Notes: generated by a model from the letters alone, not told the origin. Numbered from the stretch's first letter, positions 52,809 through 61,826 are shown. The stretch is 64,000 nucleotides of DNA from Paucidesulfovibrio sp036541255 (GCA_036541255.1 JAZHDD010000063.1:62001-126000), one strand, 5' to 3'. Translations and numbers: made by a program.

Positions 52809-53336
52809 TTATTCTCCCTTGACCCAGGCGGAAAGCACCTTGGATTCTTCGTTCCAGTCCGGCCCGAGCCGGGACTTCAGGAAGCGGGCAAAGGCGGCGT
52901 CGAGCATGTCCAGACAATGTTCCAGGAGATACATCTTTTCCAGGAACGCACCATCCGGGTCTTCATCATCCTTGGAGCCGCTCGTTTCGATTTTTGGTGT
53001 CTTGAGCCCGCTGAAACAGAAGTCCTCGGCTTTGAGCGTGAGCTGCCAAGTCTCGCCGTCCTGCTCGATGCGGACTTGGGCCTTGTTGACCTTTTTGCCG
53101 ATACGCAGGCCGCTGAGAGCCTCTGTGAGGTCGCCGAGCGGACTGCTGACCGTGGCTGTGGCCACATTCTCGCCCTCGCCTCCCTGTACGGAAATGCGTT
53201 GCTCCATGACCACGGAAAAGCCCCGGCCATCCTTTGCCTGAAACGAGCCGCCGGTAGTCTCGCCGAAAAACCAGAGCCAGGTCAGGAATTCCTGGCCGAT
53301 GATGCGGTTTTCACGTTCCACGAGTTGCAGGTCCAT
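52809..53336 (-). CDS. Probable C-terminal half of a split RdgC-type protein
   Basis: This 175-residue protein begins with MDLQLVERENRIIGQEFLTW, including the FLTWLWF stretch seen in the second half of long RdgC proteins, and ends in helices (EHCLDMLDAAFARFLKSRLG). The preceding gene, nine bases upstream, carries the RdgC N-terminal half. RdgC binds double-stranded DNA and limits RecA loading. The two might assemble into one functional unit; this is inferred from order and similarity. Confidence 0.6.
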   Translation of the reverse strand: MDLQLVERENRIIGQEFLTWLWFFGETTGGSFQAKDGRGFSVVMEQRISVQGGEGENVATATVSSPLGDLTEALSGLRIGKKVNKAQVRIEQDGETWQLTLKAEDFCFSGLKTPKIETSGSKDDEDPDGAFLEKMYLLEHCLDMLDAAFARFLKSRLGPDWNEESKVLSAWVKGE

Positions 53337-53345
53337 GGGGTCCCC

Positions 53346-53960
53346 TTAAATGAAAATGGTGGGTTCGAGGTCTTCCAGGGTGTGGGCAGACTTTTCGCCA
53401 AGTTGGTCCATGGCCAGGAAAAATGGCGTCAGAGGCTCCAGGCGCAGTTCAAAGGTGGACATGAAATAATCCTCGAACAGGGCACGAGCCTTGGCATTGG
53501 TGGTGTCCAGGAAAATACGGTGGTTTTGCGTATTCCAGACAGCCTGGAAAACAGCCGGGATGGGCAGGGAGCGAGCGCGGAGCCTGAGCATGACCTGCTC
53601 TTTTATTTCCTGCTTACGGCTGCGGGAGACATAGTTTTTGCCTTGTTCCTTGGCTTGTTGCATTTCCTTTTTCAAGGCGATCTGGAAGTGTTTCTTGAAC
53701 ACGGCGGGCTGAACGCGGCGTGTTTCCAGGCGCAGGCTGAAAGCCAGGAAGTGCGCCTTTTCCGGTGGAGACTGTGACCAGTCCACGTCGAGCATGTCAT
53801 CGAAATTAGCCCAGCCAAAGGAACGCTCTTCCGCCGAGGCATCGATGTCCTGAAAGTGAAACTGGCGCAGCAGTTCCGGGACACGGCGCAGAAGATCGGC
53901 CGAAACGTCGTCCATGATGCGATAGCGGGTCAGACCCGTGCTTGCCGACAGAATGCCCAA
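53346..53960 (-). CDS. RdgC-like recombination-associated protein, N-terminal half
   Basis: This 204-residue protein resembles the N-terminal two thirds of RdgC: KEQVMLRLRARSLPIPAVFQ, then WNTQNHRIFLDTTNAKAR matching the conserved strand of RdgC. E. coli RdgC is about 300 residues, so this one is short and the remainder appears in the next gene. It starts with TTG eight bases after AAGGAGG. It was not assigned a symbol because of the split. Confidence 0.68.
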   Translation of the reverse strand: MGILSASTGLTRYRIMDDVSADLLRRVPELLRQFHFQDIDASAEERSFGWANFDDMLDVDWSQSPPEKAHFLAFSLRLETRRVQPAVFKKHFQIALKKEMQQAKEQGKNYVSRSRKQEIKEQVMLRLRARSLPIPAVFQAVWNTQNHRIFLDTTNAKARALFEDYFMSTFELRLEPLTPFFLAMDQLGEKSAHTLEDLEPTIFI

Positions 53961-54089
53961 GGCGGTTTCCTCCTTGCTTGGGGGTGTCCGGTATGGGTAG
54001 TGATAATCCGCTCAGGTGTAAAGCTTTGTGTGGGTATTGCGTTTCATGCCCCGGGAACGTAATTAGATACCCTTAGAGAAGGAGAAAAT

Positions 54090-54464
54090 ATGGTCAAAGA
54101 CTATCTGCGCATCACCGCTGATTGGTTGGATGAACAGGCCAAGGCGGTTCGGGAGTTGGAGCGTAAAGCCCGTGTCGTCATTGAAGAGCAAGGCGATCAG
54201 GCCGGGTATGAGCGTCTCATGCGCGATAAGGCCGAATTGTTGGCGGGACTGGCCGAACACGGGACTGTTCTGCTTGAAGACGTTGGCGACGAAGCCGACC
54301 CTCTCCTGGAGCGTCTGGAGAAATTTTCAGCCAGCGCACTCAACGCCTTGAAAGTCGGCAGTGTATTCTATATGTCTGCACTTCTTTATCCTGAAGATCA
54401 TCGGCCCGGCCAGGACAACGATCTGGAAGCGTTTGCAGGTCATGTTCGGAGCTTGGCGAAATAG
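54090..54464 (+). CDS. Conserved-looking small hypothetical protein
   Basis: This 124-residue protein is acidic and helical (ADWLDEQAKAVRELERKARV, then GDEADPLLERLEKFSASAL). ATG 54090 lies behind AAGGAG. No family was recognised. It lies 55 bases upstream of the response regulator gene on the same strand and may be co-transcribed with it. Confidence 0.6.
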   Translation: MVKDYLRITADWLDEQAKAVRELERKARVVIEEQGDQAGYERLMRDKAELLAGLAEHGTVLLEDVGDEADPLLERLEKFSASALNALKVGSVFYMSALLYPEDHRPGQDNDLEAFAGHVRSLAK

Positions 54465-54518
54465 AAAAATACAGAATCTTTCTGTTGTGCTTTTGATCTC
54501 GCAACCAAGGAGTCGAAT

Positions 54519-54938
54519 TTGCCCAGCATTTCCAACGATGGGAAGCGACTGAAGATATTGCTTGCCGAAGACAGTGAGGACAATGTCCTGATCATGCGGC
54601 TGTACCTCAAGAATTACCCTTGCGACATCGATGTGGCCGAAGACGGCGAGAACGCTGTGCGACTGTTTCGTGCCAACACCTACGGCTTGGTGCTTATGGA
54701 TATCCAGATGCCGGGCATGGACGGCTATCAGGCCACGGAGTGCATCAGGGAAGTGGAACGCGAGCGTGGTCAGGCTCCCGTGCCGGTGATTGCGGTCACG
54801 GCTCATGCCTCGGACGAGATTCGTCGCCGTGTCCTGGATTCCGGTGCTGACGGCTATATCACCAAGCCCGTGCCCAAAGCCCGGCTGCTGGAAGCCATTC
54901 GAAGTGTTGTGGAAGAAGGTGGGCGGCCTGGCTTTTAG
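54519..54938 (+). CDS. Single-domain response regulator (CheY-like)
   Basis: This 139-residue receiver domain has the acidic pocket LLAEDSEDN, the phosphorylated Asp in GLVLMDIQMPGMDGYQ (about residue 63), Thr/Ala in VIAVTAHAS and Lys in ADGYITKPV. No output domain is present, so it acts by phospho-dependent binding, as the receiver of an orphan or hybrid kinase. It starts with TTG after AAGGAG. The stop overlaps the convergent PilZ gene by four bases. Confidence 0.88.
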   Translation: MPSISNDGKRLKILLAEDSEDNVLIMRLYLKNYPCDIDVAEDGENAVRLFRANTYGLVLMDIQMPGMDGYQATECIREVERERGQAPVPVIAVTAHASDEIRRRVLDSGADGYITKPVPKARLLEAIRSVVEEGGRPGF

Positions 54939-55504
54939 ACTTTCTGCTTTCCAGAGGCGGCAGTGCGCTTTTTCTGTGCATCAAGCACGATCTGGGCCAA
55001 GGCGTCTTCCTGGGTACGGTCCAGGTCTTGGAATCTGCCTGCGAGTACGCCATTTTCATGTCTGATAACATGCAGGACAAGCTTCTTGGCCAGGACTTTC
55101 CCTTCCGCGCCGCAGCTGAGGTGCAACAAGGTCCCCGCCTTGATCCTTTTTTCTTTGTAGAGCAGCCCGATACCGCAAGCGCTGATGTCGCGTACCCGAA
55201 CCACCTTGGTCAACTCGTGGATTTTGGCCACAAGTCCTGGGTAGGAGACACGGTATCCCTGCCGTCGTTCTTGCTTGCCATCGGGACGCCCGCAAGCGAC
55301 CTTGAACCCCAGTGTTTCGGGCGATGATTCCGGGTTTTCCTTCGGTGCCTTCTTTTTTGCCGAAGTGTTTTTTTTCAGCTGGATATCCAGTTCGGCAGGA
55401 AGGCCGACCTCAAGATTTCCCTTGCGTGCGTCCGGGCGTCGCTGGGAAGGTTTGCTTTTCTTTTTGGGCTTGAAAAGCGAGTTGAGGAAGCTGAATATGC
55501 TCAT
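54935..55504 (-). CDS. PilZ-domain protein
   Basis: This 189-residue protein has a Lys-rich N-terminal half of low complexity (KPKKKSKPSQRRPDARKG) and a C-terminal PilZ domain with RRQGYRVSYPG (Arg-x3-Arg-type) and VRDISACGIGLL (Asp/Asn-x-Ser-x2-Gly). PilZ binds cyclic di-GMP and alters the behaviour of partners. ATG 55504 was preferred to the TTG at 55513. The pairing with a CheY-like gene is by position only. Confidence 0.82.
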   Translation of the reverse strand: MSIFSFLNSLFKPKKKSKPSQRRPDARKGNLEVGLPAELDIQLKKNTSAKKKAPKENPESSPETLGFKVACGRPDGKQERRQGYRVSYPGLVAKIHELTKVVRVRDISACGIGLLYKEKRIKAGTLLHLSCGAEGKVLAKKLVLHVIRHENGVLAGRFQDLDRTQEDALAQIVLDAQKKRTAASGKQKV

Positions 55505-55674
55505 ATCGCTCAAGTGGTTGTAGGTATTGCCGTAACAATATGCGGGCTATAACAAAAAGGCAAGGTGTTGAGAACAAAGAAAGAGGTCTTCCAATTTGGT
55601 TTTCCTCTTGACTTTTTCTTCTGTTCCGGCAAAGGAAATCTAAGAATTCATGCTGGAAAATTGGAGGAGGGACT

Positions 55675-55818
55675 ATGATTGGTGAACTTCTGAGCGGAAT
55701 GGCGCATAGCTCCACGCAGGGCTTTGTCGGTGTCTCCCTGATCTTTGTCTATCTTGCCTGGATCGTGGCCATTGCCATGATCCGCATCAAAGAGACCAAG
55801 CAGGCGGATCACCACTAG
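55675..55818 (+). CDS. 47-residue membrane peptide
   Basis: A short gene with ATG 55675 behind GGAGGAGG. The product has a central membrane helix (GFVGVSLIFVYLAWIVAIAM) and a charged tail (RIKETKQADHH). It has its own terminator and no partner in the operon. Small single-span proteins of this sort often attach to larger membrane complexes; none is identified here. Confidence 0.7.
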   Translation: MIGELLSGMAHSSTQGFVGVSLIFVYLAWIVAIAMIRIKETKQADHH

Positions 55819-55860
55819 CATTTTTCAGCCGTGCGAACGGCGCGTTGTTTTCAACGGAAA

Positions 55861-55895
55861 AACCCTCGCAGCTCCAAGTCGCGGGGGTTTTGTTG
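55861..55895. terminator. Terminator between the membrane peptide and rmlA
   Basis: AACCCTCGC (55861-55869) pairs with GCGGGGGTT (55881-55889) with one G-U pair and is followed by TTTTGTTGTTT on the plus strand. Confidence 0.75.
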
Positions 55896-55914
55896 TTTGC
55901 AGCGATGCCGCGCG

Positions 55915-56808
55915 CTAGTAGCGCCGGGTCATCCCTTCATTGACGTCCCGGATGACGTCCAACAGGTATTTCCCATAATCGTTTTTAAGCATGGGATCGG
56001 CCAGTGCGCGCAGTTGCGGTTCGTCGATGTAGCCGCGGCGGTAGGCGATTTCTTCGATGCAGGAGATGACGAATCCTTGCCGTTTTTGAATGACGTTGAC
56101 ATAGTTGGCGGCCTGGAGCAGGGATTCGTGCGTCCCCATGTCCAACCAGGCAAATCCCCGGCCCAGGACCTCCACCTCCAATTCGCCGCGTTCCAGATAA
56201 ATATTGTTCACATCGGTGATTTCCAGTTCTCCGCGCGGTGAGGGGGTAAGGCCTTTTGCGATATCCACCACGCTGTTGTCGTAGAAATAAAGGCCGGTCA
56301 CGGCATAGCGTGACTTGGGCTGGGCGGGTTTCTCTTCGATGCTCACGGCTTTTTTGTCCGCGTCAAAGGCTACCACGCCGTACCGTTCCGGGTCTTTGAC
56401 CGGGTAGGCGAAAACGAGGCCGCCTTTTTCCAGGCGGGAACAATTTTCAAGAATGGTGGGAAGACCCTGGCCGTAAAAGACGTTGTCGCCGAGCACAAGG
56501 CAGACCGAATCGTTGCCGATGAATTCTTCGCCGAGCAGAAAGGCTTGAGCCAGCCCGTCCGGGCTGGGCTGGACAACATAGGAGAGGGACAGGCCGAGTT
56601 GGGAGCCGTCGCCGAATAGTTCCCTGAAGCGAGGCAGGTCGGTGGGAGTCGAAATGATCAGTATTTCCCGGATGCCTGCCAGCATCAGGGTGGAGAGGGG
56701 ATAATAGATCATGGGTTTGTCGTGCACGGGCAAAAGTTGCTTGCTCACGACGCGGGTCAGGGGATAGAGGCGAGTGCCGGAACCGCCCGCCAGAATAATG
56801 CCTTTCAT
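55915..56808 (-). CDS. rmlA: Glucose-1-phosphate thymidylyltransferase
   Basis: This 297-residue RmlA/RfbA enzyme makes dTDP-glucose, the first step toward dTDP-rhamnose. It shows the nucleotide loop MKGIILAGGSGTRLYPLT, then PVHDKPMIYYPLSTLML, QPSPDGLAQAFLLG, LGDNVFYGQGL and RGFAWLDMGTHESLL. The length is typical. The start is at 56808 after GAGGT; a frame from 56940 has no conserved leader. No rmlBCD genes are beside it, so the pathway is scattered. Confidence 0.93.
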   Translation of the reverse strand: MKGIILAGGSGTRLYPLTRVVSKQLLPVHDKPMIYYPLSTLMLAGIREILIISTPTDLPRFRELFGDGSQLGLSLSYVVQPSPDGLAQAFLLGEEFIGNDSVCLVLGDNVFYGQGLPTILENCSRLEKGGLVFAYPVKDPERYGVVAFDADKKAVSIEEKPAQPKSRYAVTGLYFYDNSVVDIAKGLTPSPRGELEITDVNNIYLERGELEVEVLGRGFAWLDMGTHESLLQAANYVNVIQKRQGFVISCIEEIAYRRGYIDEPQLRALADPMLKNDYGKYLLDVIRDVNEGMTRRY

Positions 56809-56939
56809 GGGCCAACCTCGCTTTTCATTTACTTGCCGGGCGGCATGAGATAACAGCCTTGCCGACCGGAAGTGACTATGACGCGGGCTTTGTGAAAATG
56901 CAACCGCGCCGCTTCCCGCCACTTGGAGGATTTGTCGCA

Positions 56940-57679
56940 ATGCCGATCATCTACCGCTCCGGCGGCCCTGGTTCCTTTCTTGTTTTGCTCGTCATGCTGG
57001 CCCTGTTGGCGTTGGTGTTCGTGGTGTTGCCTGCCAATATCGCAGCGCATGCGGCCCGCGGCCTCGGGTTGACCCCGTTGCAGGGATTGGCGCTTCTGGC
57101 GGCCATGCTGTTGACCCGCAACGTCGATTATACGGTTTTTCGTAGTGAGCACTTGGTGCGCGAGGTTTTGGGCCAGGGGACGCCTCTGGCCGGGTTTTTC
57201 CGTGCTGCCGGTATGCCCGCAGCAACCTGGAAGAGCACGGATACGGCGACGAATTGGTACGCCAGAGTTTTGCCGTAAGCCTGGGGGGCCTCGTGTTACC
57301 CTTGGCCATGACCGTGTTTTTTGCCGCTCGGATGGCAAACGAGCCGGGCGCACTGGCCTGGACCGTGGGCGCCGCAGTTATTGCGGCTGCGGTCTGCTTT
57401 GCCGCCACAACTTATCCGCCCGCCCAGGGCCCCCGGTTGCCTCTGCTGTTGCCGCCATTCTGCGCCGTGCTTGCCGGGCTGATGCTTCAAGAGGTCCCGT
57501 TTGCAGCCTCGGCCGCTTTCGCCGCAGCCGTGCTTGGGCCGATTCTCGGCAGTGGTGTGCTCCCGTTGCTGTTTCCCGCCTACCGTAACCGGGTGGACAT
57601 CCCACGGCTGGTTTTGGGCGGAGGTGCCACGTTCTGGGGTATTTTTTTCGGTTGCATTGCGGCTGGACTTGTGGCGTAA
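56940..57679 (+). pseudogene. DUF1614 family membrane protein, apparently frameshifted
   Basis: Residues encoded from 56940 (MPIIYRSGGPGSFLVLLVML, then AANIAAHAARGLGLTPLQGL) give the N-terminal third of a DUF1614 protein, but that frame stops at 57278. A second frame from about 57188 (NLEEHGYGDELVRQSFAVSL) carries on with GGLVLPLAMTVFF and the remaining membrane helices to 57679. The two overlap and together make a normal-length protein of about 245 residues. A sequencing or real frameshift near 57190-57230 fits. Two separate coupled genes (the second from TTG 57254) are the alternative. Confidence 0.6.
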
Positions 57680-57687
57680 CCGAGGCC

Positions 57688-58221
57688 ATGTCTACTCTCA
57701 TAATCGCTGTTAGTCGTTGTCTTTTGGGAGAAAACGTGCGCTATGACGGCGGCAACACTTACGACGCCAGGGTGATTGAGCCCCTGCGATCCGCCGCCAG
57801 CCTCGTGGGGGTTTGTCCCGAAGCAGAGTGCGGAATGCCCATTCCGCGCGAACCGGCCGAGATCGGCGGTTCTCCGTTGGCACCCGCCTTTGTCTGCGTC
57901 CACACCGGGCGCAACCTTACTTCACAACTCATGCCCTGGGTGCGGACCCGACTTGAAGAGTTCGCGCGGAGGCCCGTGCATGGTTTCGTGCTCAAGAGCA
58001 ATTCGCCCAGTTGCGCAGCTGTAACACCTAAATATATACTAGGCCCCGACGGGAGGGTCGCCGGACGGAGTTATGGCCTGTTCGCGCGGGCTGTTATGCA
58101 GCGTTTCCCAGAAATCCCTGTTGCTGATGAGATAATGCTTCGCAACCCTCGGGCCATGGAGGGATTCCTGGCCAGGGCCGAGGCCTGCGCTCGACAGCGT
58201 GATGGAGGTGGTCATGACTGA
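57688..58221 (+). CDS. DUF523 family protein
   Basis: This 177-residue protein has the family's cysteine pattern SRCLLGENVRYDG, VGVCPEAECGMPIPRE, and LKSNSPSCAAVTPKYILGPD. Its function is unknown; the cysteines suggest metal or sulfide binding. The start lies eight bases after the DUF1614 stop, and its end overlaps the next gene by eight bases, so it is in an operon with them. Confidence 0.85.
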   Translation: MSTLIIAVSRCLLGENVRYDGGNTYDARVIEPLRSAASLVGVCPEAECGMPIPREPAEIGGSPLAPAFVCVHTGRNLTSQLMPWVRTRLEEFARRPVHGFVLKSNSPSCAAVTPKYILGPDGRVAGRSYGLFARAVMQRFPEIPVADEIMLRNPRAMEGFLARAEACARQRDGGGHD

Positions 58222-58957
58222 ATGTATAGCGAGTCTTGAAGTGGATGCCGTTGCAGGCTCACATATCGTTTTTCCCTGGTCCCGGTTACCTGAACTGCGT
58301 GCGGGCGATACGCTTGTGGATGTTTCCGGACCTGCCTTGCAGGCCCTTTCACGGCATTGGCTTCCTGGTGACGCAACCAACCCTGCCACATTTGCCTGGA
58401 CTTTTGAGGCTCTGCGCAGCCTGCAGGCGGGACCGCTTGCCGATCTGCGGATCACGCATGACGGATATGCCCTGGCATGGATTACGCTCAGCGACAAAGG
58501 TGCGCGGGGCGAACGCGAGGACACCGCCGGGCCCCTTGTGCCGGTTATCGCGGGCCAGAGTTTGAAACTCTGTCTTGCCTCAGGATATTTGCTTTCGGAT
58601 GACCCCGGTCCACTGAAAGCCCTTCTGGCCGAACTCGCCTTGACCCAGGGGTTTGATTTGATCGTTACTTCCGGAGGAACCGGATTGGCCCCACGCGATC
58701 TTGCGCCCGAAGCAACGCTGGCGGTCATTGAGAAACGTCTGCCAGGTTTTGAACGGGCCATGACAATGGAGAGTCTTTCCAAGACGCCGCATGGCGCTAT
58801 TTCTCGTGCCGTGGCCGGAACTTTGGGCAAAGCCGTATTGCTCAATCTGCCCGGCAGTCCCAAGGCCGTACGCGAATGCCTGGGGGCGGTGGCTCCGGCG
58901 CTTCGGCATGCCCTGGAAAAATTGCAGGGTGATCCTTCGGATTGCGCGGCGCGATAA
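58214..58957 (+). CDS. Molybdopterin-binding protein of the MoaB/Mog group with N-terminal extension
   Basis: This is a 247-residue protein. Residues from about 90 form a MoCF_biosynth domain: YALAWITLSDKGARGEREDT, TSGGTGLAPRDLAPEATL and LLNLPGSPKAVRECLGAV, as in MogA/MoaB which adenylate molybdopterin. Residues 1-85 are an added domain (DAVAGSHIVFPWSRLPELRA) that resembles an MOSC-like or regulatory piece, not clearly recognised. The start follows TGGAGG. It probably serves molybdenum or tungsten cofactor synthesis together with the MoaE-like gene further on. Confidence 0.82.
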   Translation: MTECIASLEVDAVAGSHIVFPWSRLPELRAGDTLVDVSGPALQALSRHWLPGDATNPATFAWTFEALRSLQAGPLADLRITHDGYALAWITLSDKGARGEREDTAGPLVPVIAGQSLKLCLASGYLLSDDPGPLKALLAELALTQGFDLIVTSGGTGLAPRDLAPEATLAVIEKRLPGFERAMTMESLSKTPHGAISRAVAGTLGKAVLLNLPGSPKAVRECLGAVAPALRHALEKLQGDPSDCAAR

Positions 58958-59066
58958 TATCGTTCACAAGACTTGCCAGTGGTTCTTGCTGGTGTTAAAC
59001 GCGTGTTTGAATGTTGTCGGGGAACGAGTCGGTATCCCGAAAGGGTTTTGAAACAACGGAGAGAAC

Positions 59067-60425
59067 ATGCTCAAACGGATGATATGGGCGAGCTTGGCGG
59101 CGCTGTTGGTTTTTGCTGCGGCAGCTTCGGCCCAGGAAAATATGCCCGAATCTGCTCAGGCGGCAGTCCCGGACGCCCCCATGGTGTATGACATGAAAGG
59201 TTGCGTGCAGCGGGGGCTGGAAGCCAATCCGTCCATTGTGGCGGCCCGTGCGGCGTTGTCCGGAGCCGAATACGAAAGCTATTCCACTTTTACGGATATG
59301 CTGCCCACAACGACTACGGGCTATGGCTACACGCACAGCGACCGGCATAAAAGTGAAGGCCTTGGCCGACGAGATGCCTGGGCGTTCAAACTGAATATCC
59401 ACCAGCCTTTGTTTCCGGGTATTTCTTTGCTGAATGCTTGGCAAAAGGGCTTGCTGCAGGAAGAACAGTCTGCTGCGCAACTGAGTCAAGCTGAATTGAA
59501 TCTCATCGGCCAGATTCAGACTGCCTTTTTGGGGCTGCTCAAGGGGCGTATGAACGTCAAGAGCGCCGAGGATTCGCTGGAGCGTCTTAAATCGCAGCTT
59601 CAGGTCACGACAGCGTTTTATGAGGTAGGCCTCAAACCCCGGCTGGACGTGCTTCAGGCCGAGACCGATTTGGCGTCTGCCGAGCAGGAACTGCTTGTGG
59701 CCCAAAACCAGGTGGCGACCCAGCATGCCCAACTGAACACGCTGCTTAACCTTCCCTTGGAAGCTGACGTGCAGTATGTGGGCGAGCTTGCAGAGAAGCC
59801 GTTCGGTCTTGATTTCAAGGAAAGTCTGACCCGTGCGTATGCCAATCGCCCGGATCTGCTTATCGGCGAGAAGTCCGTGGCTATCGCGCGCAAGGATTTC
59901 AATATCACCACCAGCAACCTGTTGCCTTCGGTGGGGGCCGACCTGGATTATACCAAGTACGGCAACGGTGCCGATCTTTCCGACTCCGCCAATAATTGGA
60001 ATGTTGCTGCCCGTGAATCTTGGACCGCCGGGGTGAGCATGAACTATACCTTGGGCGCTCTGGGTGCCACGCAGGTTCTGGATACGCTTAAGGCCGACCA
60101 GAATGTGGAGCAGATGCAGGCGCAACTTGAAACCGTCAAGCTGAATGCCGGGTTTGAGGTCAAAGAGGCCCTGCTGAATATCTCAGATGCCCGCGACCGC
60201 ATTCTTGTGGCGCGCAAATCCGTTGCCGCCGCCACTGAGGCGTATCGTATGGCTTTGGCTCGTTATCAGGCTCAGGTCGGCACCAACACGGATGTCCTGG
60301 ATGCCCAGGCCAATGTCTCCTCCAGTGAGGCGCAGTTGATCCAGGCCATGGCGGATTATCAGAATGCCTTGTCCAAGCTGTATATCGCCATGGGACAGAA
60401 AAATCCTGGCCTGGAGACCGAATAA
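59067..60425 (+). CDS. TolC family outer-membrane efflux protein
   Basis: This 452-residue exported protein has a signal peptide (MIWASLAALLVFAAAASAQE) and two repeats of long helices and strands of the outer-membrane efflux type: GCVQRGLEANPSIVAARAAL, LDVLQAETDLASAEQELLVA, and DVLDAQANVSSSEAQLIQAM. It would form the channel of a type I or RND exporter. No inner-membrane partners are adjacent. The small zinc-ribbon gene follows without a gap. Confidence 0.88.
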   Translation: MLKRMIWASLAALLVFAAAASAQENMPESAQAAVPDAPMVYDMKGCVQRGLEANPSIVAARAALSGAEYESYSTFTDMLPTTTTGYGYTHSDRHKSEGLGRRDAWAFKLNIHQPLFPGISLLNAWQKGLLQEEQSAAQLSQAELNLIGQIQTAFLGLLKGRMNVKSAEDSLERLKSQLQVTTAFYEVGLKPRLDVLQAETDLASAEQELLVAQNQVATQHAQLNTLLNLPLEADVQYVGELAEKPFGLDFKESLTRAYANRPDLLIGEKSVAIARKDFNITTSNLLPSVGADLDYTKYGNGADLSDSANNWNVAARESWTAGVSMNYTLGALGATQVLDTLKADQNVEQMQAQLETVKLNAGFEVKEALLNISDARDRILVARKSVAAATEAYRMALARYQAQVGTNTDVLDAQANVSSSEAQLIQAMADYQNALSKLYIAMGQKNPGLETE

Positions 60426-60638
60426 GTGCAATTCCAACGTCTTCAGGGCGAGAGTCCGGCTGGAGCCCCCAAGGTTTGCGATGCCTGTGGCGGCGAACTT
60501 TACGCTACGCGCCGTTGCCCTTGGGTGGTTATGCGTTGTAGGTCCTGCGGGGCCACGTTGGAGCTGCGCGAGATAGCTGATCAGATTGATGAGCCATTTG
60601 AAGAAGATATGGCCTGGATTCCCATGGATCGTCTCTGA
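60426..60638 (+). CDS. Small zinc-ribbon protein
   Basis: This 70-residue protein has two Cys pairs (CDACGGELYATRRCPWVV and MRCRSCGATLELREI), which should bind one zinc. The GTG start directly follows the TolC stop. It looks like a small DNA-, RNA- or protein-binding ribbon; no specific role is known to me. Confidence 0.65.
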   Translation: MQFQRLQGESPAGAPKVCDACGGELYATRRCPWVVMRCRSCGATLELREIADQIDEPFEEDMAWIPMDRL

Positions 60639-60657
60639 TCGGTACTATATGACCGCA

Positions 60658-60693
60658 AAAAGGACGTCCCCGAAAAGGGTGACGTCCTTTTTT
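60658..60693 (+). terminator. Rho-independent terminator
   Basis: AAAAAGGACGTC (60658-60669) pairs perfectly with GACGTCCTTTTT (60682-60693) and runs into further T. It is symmetrical and serves both the zinc-ribbon gene and the convergent glycosyltransferase gene. Confidence 0.9.
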
Positions 60694-60704
60694 TGGGTTT
60701 CGAA

Positions 60705-61826
60705 TCAGGAGGGCGTTTCGTGTTCAAGCAGGCCTTGATAGAGGGTCAGCGTACGGTTCAGAAAGTCTCGCCCTGTCAGTTGCGACATGGTGTTGCGCTC
60801 CAGCTTGACGAGTGTGTCGCGGTAGTCGTCGTTTGTGACGGCTTGGCGTAATTGGGCGAGCAGGGCGCTTTCGTCTCCGGCCGGGAACAAACCCTGCGAT
60901 GGGACCAGATCGGGCATGACGTTGACGTCTGAGGAGATCAGCGGCCGTTCAGCCGCCATGATTTCCAGCGCTGCCCGGGCAATGGCTTCGGACCAGAGCG
61001 AAGCCACCACTCCCAAATCCAATGCGGAGATACACGCTGCAACGTCGGTCCTGCGACCGCTGATGTGGGCGATATCTTTCAACCCCAACTCGTCGATCCA
61101 GTTTTGTACCTCTGACAGCTTGGTCGAGGTTTCAAAGCCAATGAAGAAGAGCTTGACCCTGTCCATGCCTGGCTCAGTGCGCAACCGGGCGACGGCTTGC
61201 GCCAGTTCCCGTTGCCCTTTGACTTCGTCGAACCGGCCCAACAGGCCGACGACGAAATCCTCTGCTGCAAAGCCAAATTCTTCGCGGACCTTCTGCCGCC
61301 CTGCCGCGTCAAAGCGAAAAGCTGCGGCATCAACACCGCCGTGGATGCACCAGACCTGTCGTTCGGGTGTGCGCATGGTCTTGAGAAAATGTGTGGCCAT
61401 GCGTTTGTTGGTCACCACAACAGAACTGGCTACGGAGCGGTGCAGCCAGCGGTTGAAAAAATCGCTGCGCGGCAATCGTTGGTCGCCGCGGGTGCGGACA
61501 AGCTGAAAGCCCATGCCCAGCTTGCGCAGCAACCCCCAGAGGAAGAAGCCTTCGCCCCTGTGGCAATTCACGATGTCGGGCCGGAAGCGTCGCACCAGTC
61601 GGACCATGTCCACCAAGGCGCCGGCAAGGGTAAGAGGGTTGTTGGTATTCAAGTCCACATGGGCTACAGGTAGTCCCAGTTCCTCGGCTTTGGCAAAGAC
61701 GGGAGTGTCGCGTAGGGCGAGCACCAGGACATGGTGCCCTTCGTCCCGCAGCAGGCGGCTGAGGTAGAGGGCATACCATGCCGTAGCGTTGAACCAGCGG
61801 ACGTTGATGACCTGTATGACGTTCAT
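60705..61826 (-). CDS. Glycosyltransferase family 4
   Basis: This is a 373-residue GT-B enzyme. The N-terminal half begins MNVIQVINVRWFNATAWYAL, the donor half contains VVGLLGRFDEVKGQRELAQA, and the C-terminal nucleotide-sugar region has SLWSEAIARAALEIMAAERP with the E-x7-E acidic pair. It is probably for lipopolysaccharide or glycan synthesis; no partner genes are near. ATG 61826 was chosen as the first start within the conserved fold. Confidence 0.87.
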   Translation of the reverse strand: MNVIQVINVRWFNATAWYALYLSRLLRDEGHHVLVLALRDTPVFAKAEELGLPVAHVDLNTNNPLTLAGALVDMVRLVRRFRPDIVNCHRGEGFFLWGLLRKLGMGFQLVRTRGDQRLPRSDFFNRWLHRSVASSVVVTNKRMATHFLKTMRTPERQVWCIHGGVDAAAFRFDAAGRQKVREEFGFAAEDFVVGLLGRFDEVKGQRELAQAVARLRTEPGMDRVKLFFIGFETSTKLSEVQNWIDELGLKDIAHISGRRTDVAACISALDLGVVASLWSEAIARAALEIMAAERPLISSDVNVMPDLVPSQGLFPAGDESALLAQLRQAVTNDDYRDTLVKLERNTMSQLTGRDFLNRTLTLYQGLLEHETPS

